A stretch of DNA of 64,000 nt from Methylotenera_A sp044222005 (GTDB lineage: Bacteria > Pseudomonadota > Gammaproteobacteria > Burkholderiales > Methylophilaceae). This document shows, piece after piece, positions 60,991 through 64,000 of the stretch. The notes beneath the pieces were generated by a model. That model was not told where the DNA came from, ran no database searches, and saw nothing but the letters and a program-made list of their open reading frames with translations. The number at the start of each line of letters is the position of its first letter. Position 1 is the stretch's first letter. The position numbers were made by a program, and so were the translations under genes. The stretch covers positions 3,676-67,675 of the forward strand of contig JBGANY010000011.1 in the NCBI GenBank assembly GCA_044222005.1. Reading direction: 5' to 3'.

Positions 60991-62614
60991 ATGCCAGTGC
61001 ATAATGCGGATATCGCAGCAATTTTCGAAGAAATCGCCGACCTGCTGGAGATTGAAGCCGCCAATCAGTTCCGCATCCTCGCCTACCGCAAAGCGGCACG
61101 TATCTTAAGTGAGCTGCCGCAAGATGTGAGGGCATTGCTAAAAAAAGATTTTGACCTGACCCAGTTACCAGGGATTGGCGAAGATCTTGCCGCCAAAGCC
61201 GAAGCGGGTTAAAGCCCTTTACCACCACCTTGATGTACAAACGGTGGAACAGCTGCATCGGGCGGCGCGTGACGGCCGCATCAGAAATCTGCCTGGCTTT
61301 GGCGAAAAGACCGAGTTGAATATTTTGAAGGCGGTGGAGGCACACGCCAGTCAAGCCCGGCGCTTTAAGCTGGCGACCGCTGCGCAGTACGCCGAATCGC
61401 TTGTTGCCTATCTGCAGAAGTGTCCGAACGTCAATCAGGTGGTAGTGGCAGGCAGTTTTCGGCGCATGCGCGAAACGGTGGGCGACCTGGACATTCTGGC
61501 AACATCCTCTGCGCCTGATGCTGTCATGCGGCATTTCACGGCTTACGATGAAGTTGCCGAAGTGTTTGCTACCGGCAACACACGCGCTACCGTGACGCTC
61601 AAATGCGGGTTGCAAGTGGATTTGCGCGTCGTAGATGAAACAAGCTATGGTGCGGCTTTACACTATTTTACAGGCTCCAAAGCGCATAACATCGCCATCC
61701 GCCGCATCGCCCAGAAACTAGAGCTTAAGGTCAGCGAATACGGCGTATTCCGTGCCGATAAATCTATTGCTGGCGAGACTGAGGAATCAGTCTACCGCGC
61801 TGTTGGCCTGCCGTATATCCCGCCGGAGTTGCGTGAGGATCGCGGCGAGATTGAGGCTGCGCGTGCCGGACGGCTGCCAAAACTGGTGGAGATGGCAGAC
61901 CTTAAAGGCGATCTCCACGCGCATACTAAAGCTACCGACGGTCACGACAGTGCGCGCGACATGGCGCTGGCAGCACAGAAAATGGGTTTTGAATACCTTG
62001 CCATTACCGAGCATTCCCGCCGCCTCACCATTGCCCATGGACTGGATCCTGAGCAGTTGTTGCGCCAGTGCGATGAGATAGACCGGCTTAATTCTGAGCT
62101 TAGCGGCATCACTTTGCTTAAAGGCATCGAGGTCGATATCCTTGAAGACGGCAGCTTAGACCTGCCGGATAAAGTGCTGGGCCGTCTTGATCTGGTAGTT
62201 GGTGCGGTCCACAGCAAGTTCGATCTCTCTCTCGCCAAGCAGACCGAGCGCATTATTCGCGCCATGGAGCACCCGCATTTCACCTTGCTGGCACATCCCA
62301 CAGGACGGCTGCTGGAAAAAAGGGCGCCTTATGATGTCGATATGTTGCGTATCATAAGGCAAGCCAATAATCGCGGTTGTTTTCTCGAACTTAATGCCCA
62401 TCCTGAACGCCTCGACCTGCTCGACACTTATTGCCGGATGGCAAAGGAAGAAGGTGTTTTAATCAGCATCAATTCGGATGCGCATAGCTGCTATGAGTTT
62501 TCCAATTTGCGCTATGGGGTCGGGCAGGCGCGTCGCGGCTGGCTGGAAAAGGGAGATGTGCTCAACACGCGTCCTCTGGCAGAATTACGCACCTTGATCA
62601 AAAGCACCATGTGA
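60991..62614 (+). pseudogene. polX (DNA polymerase X/PHP) broken by internal deletion and frameshift
   Basis: Family X repair polymerase with a C-terminal PHP nuclease, normally about 570 aa in one frame. Here frame 1 runs 60991-61212 (73 aa, the start of the 8-kDa domain, up to the first helix-hairpin-helix LPGIGEDLAAK) and then stops; the rest continues in another frame to 62614 from PKRVKALYHHL. About 34 residues between the two helix-hairpin-helix motifs are missing (deletion length 2 mod 3, near 101 nt). Polymerase residues (SFRRMRETVGDLDIL, VDLRVV) and PHP motifs (DLHAHTKATDG, AITEHSRR, AVHSKFD, NSDAHS) are all intact, so the damage looks recent. The second frame has only a TTG start (61175) without a good ribosome binding site. 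Confidence 0.85.
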
Positions 62615-62765
62615 TGGGTACAGATGATTTGCGCTGGAACTACGTGTTTGCACTAATTTTGTCATCCGCCAAAGTTCTATATATTAGTACTAAGTACTGT
62701 TAAGGTTAGATTGACGGTTCTGGGTCACGGTCTTTCAGGAAGCCAATGCGAATGAGGAAAATTTG

Positions 62766-63116
62766 ATGCGGGTAATAAAGCGGTTGATTTTTGCATTGAG
62801 CATATGCTGTTGCATGGCGTCTTTGGCGCATGCCAGAGCACCTGATGAATCGCGGGGTGAGTTGCTTTACTCAACACACTGCAATACATGCCATAGCTTG
62901 CAAATTCATTGGCGTGAGCAAAAACTGGCGACCGACTGGAAAAGCCTTAAAGCACAGGTAAACCGTTGGCAGACTTATGCCAAACTAGGCTGGCGTGATG
63001 AAGATGTCGTTGATGTCGCACTATACCTGAATACGCGCTATTACAAATTTTTGGACGCTGAACTAAAAACCTTGTCGCAGCGTAAAGAATCCAGGCAGAG
63101 CTTGCGCGAATATTAA
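62766..63116 (+). CDS. Small periplasmic cytochrome c
   Basis: 116 aa with a signal peptide (about 1-23, hydrophobic core LIFALSICCCMASLAHA) and one haem-binding motif CNTCH in GELLYSTHCNTCHSLQIHWRE. The region after the haem lacks the usual Met-x-P axial loop, so the sixth ligand is unclear. Looks like the small 'sulfide dehydrogenase/cytochrome c' proteins of betaproteobacteria; function unknown. GAGGAAAA lies about 8 nt ahead of the ATG at 62766; a TTG one codon earlier is the alternative. Confidence 0.82.
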   Translation: MRVIKRLIFALSICCCMASLAHARAPDESRGELLYSTHCNTCHSLQIHWREQKLATDWKSLKAQVNRWQTYAKLGWRDEDVVDVALYLNTRYYKFLDAELKTLSQRKESRQSLREY

Positions 63117-63185
63117 TGCCTGGAGCAGATAGAAAATAAACAAAAAAACCTTTGTTAATCCGATTCGAATTATGAGGAGAAAAAC

Positions 63186-63593
63186 ATGCAAAGCCCGTTA
63201 AAACTGACTGTTCATGGAGTAGACCACTCGGAAGCGCTGGAAGCACGGATTCGCGCCAAGGTGGAAAAACTCGAGGAGTTTTTCGACCATATTACCTCCT
63301 GCCGTGTTGCGGTAGAAATGCCGCATAAACATAGCCAGCAGGGCAAACAATTTAGTGTGCGCATTGATATCAGTGTGCCGGGCAATGAGATTATAGTGAC
63401 CAGAAACCACGCCGAAGATGTTTATGTGGCCTTGCGCGATGCCTTTGACGCGGCAATACGCCAGCTTAAAGATTATGCACACAAGCTGCGAGGCGAAATA
63501 AAGCAGCATGAACCAAAACGTATAACAGAAACCGAAGGGTTAGCAGAAACTGAAGAGTCAGATGAAGGTGTAGATGAGAGTTCCAGTGCCTAG
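63186..63593 (+). CDS. Ribosome hibernation factor HPF/RaiA family
   Basis: 135 aa. The first ~100 residues form the RaiA/HPF fold that binds the ribosomal decoding centre in resting or stressed cells: LTVHGVDHSEALEARIRAKVEKLEEFF, EMPHKHSQQGKQFSVRIDI, and EDVYVALRDAFDAAIRQL. The tail (about 110-135) is acidic and disordered and is not the long-HPF dimer domain. Preceded by GAGGAGAAAA. Fits the stress-related genes around it. Confidence 0.9.
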   Translation: MQSPLKLTVHGVDHSEALEARIRAKVEKLEEFFDHITSCRVAVEMPHKHSQQGKQFSVRIDISVPGNEIIVTRNHAEDVYVALRDAFDAAIRQLKDYAHKLRGEIKQHEPKRITETEGLAETEESDEGVDESSSA

Positions 63594-63686
63594 TTTGAAA
63601 AGCTTCGGTGAGTCTTGCGTTACATTTGCAAGCGATTAATTTAATTAAGTAAAAACTTTGATGCAGAAAATAATGATCGGGGAAAT

Positions 63687-64000
63687 ATGATGACAAAAAT
63701 TACCAAGCAGCAAATTGATGTATTGCAGAAAATAATGGAACTAGAGCTTGAAAGCTTAGTCGATGAAACGCAGCAGGAGATGAATCCTCAATTAAAGGCT
63801 ACCATTAATGAGATAGACGGGGGTGCTGCCGATGTTGATGATGAAGCGGTTGCTGACACCATTGTTGATGTTGACAATGCGATTATTGGCCTGCATTTAC
63901 AGAAAGCACGTGACCTGAACGCGGCCCTGGATCGCATTCAAACTGGCGCTTATGGCGTATGTATTGATTGTGGTGATGAGATTTCCTTTGAGCGGCTCAC
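63687..64000 (+). CDS. TraR/DksA-type zinc-finger protein, 5' part
   Basis: Starts at ATG 63687 (a second ATG follows directly) after GGGGAAAT and is cut by the window edge after about 104 codons. N-terminal helical coiled-coil-like region (ITKQQIDVLQKIMELELESL), then DVDNAIIGLHLQKARDLNAAL and the first half of the zinc finger, YGVCIDCGDEI. DksA-family proteins bind in the RNA polymerase secondary channel and modulate transcription under stress. The second Cys pair lies beyond the window. Confidence 0.85.
   Translation, partial: MMTKITKQQIDVLQKIMELELESLVDETQQEMNPQLKATINEIDGGAADVDDEAVADTIVDVDNAIIGLHLQKARDLNAALDRIQTGAYGVCIDCGDEISFERL

Noticed and set aside
60991..61212. Programmed frameshift in polX
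   Set aside because: A simple frame change would keep the linker between the two helix-hairpin-helix motifs, but about 34 residues are missing too, so a deletion explains it better.
60989..61615. 208-codon minus-strand frame opposite polX
   Set aside because: polX sense coding is clear from motifs despite its frameshift; the antisense frame is rich in His/Arg as shadows of polX codons are.

Overview
The window reads as a contiguous piece of a Gram-negative chromosome, densely packed with housekeeping and respiratory genes. Gene content (RNase E/RluC divergent pair, cbb3 oxidase, FNR, UbiM-type ubiquinone hydroxylase, OmpW, PilU, MutL/MiaA, GH57/GlgBC glycogen genes, a methanol-dehydrogenase-like PQQ lipoprotein) points to a betaproteobacterium, and the flavour suggests a methylotroph of the Methylophilaceae (Methylotenera/Methylophilus type). 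That placement is inference: there is no rRNA gene. I see no rRNA, tRNA, CRISPR, insertion sequence or prophage.

Layout. 1-5.6 kb: 5' part of rne (minus), divergent rluC, then an overlapping operon (HAD phosphatase, Rieske protein, S49 peptidase). 5.6-15.4 kb: sugar-phosphate and glycogen block (pgi, glgB minus; glgC, GH57, malQ, ROK glucokinase plus). 15.4-24.1 kb: a stand-alone AMIN-domain protein, queG and tsaE head to head, amiC, mutL, a K+ channel pair on the opposite strand, and miaA. 24.1-32.7 kb: two uncharacterised membrane proteins, dapC, a DMT transporter, pilU, a TPR O-GlcNAc-transferase-like protein and a split mnmC (mnmD + mnmC2). 32.8-43.4 kb: PQQ lipoprotein, then the cbb3 oxidase and assembly cluster (ccoI-S-N-O-Q-P-G-H) and ubiM. 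43.5-48 kb: Ca2+ exchanger plus Ca2+ ATPase, and a radical SAM protein. 48-52 kb: fnr, hemN, a TauE/SafE-like protein, ompW. 52-59.8 kb: EEP phosphatase + cardiolipin synthase, AI-2E protein, NAD(P)HX dehydratase, MBL/beta-CASP protein, an uncharacterised membrane protein, a DUF882 Tat protein, an L,D-transpeptidase. 59.8-64 kb: stress-flavoured genes (DUF2934, Hsp20, a broken polX, cytochrome c, HPF, TraR/DksA cut by the window edge).

How it fits together. The clearest regulatory logic is oxygen control. The fnr gene lies in the window, and the identical perfect FNR box TTGATTTGTATCAA occurs three times, upstream of ccoN, hemN and ompW, each placed for class II activation. One of these sites shows that the longest hemN reading frame starts too far upstream; another overlaps the ccoS stop codon. 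Other notable items: a polX gene with an internal deletion and frameshift but intact catalytic motifs; a stand-alone paralogue of the AmiC AMIN domain; divergent start codons of queG and tsaE sharing one ATGCAT; a possible three-way-junction RNA ahead of the DUF2934 gene; and a PQQ protein that seems to lack the catalytic aspartate.
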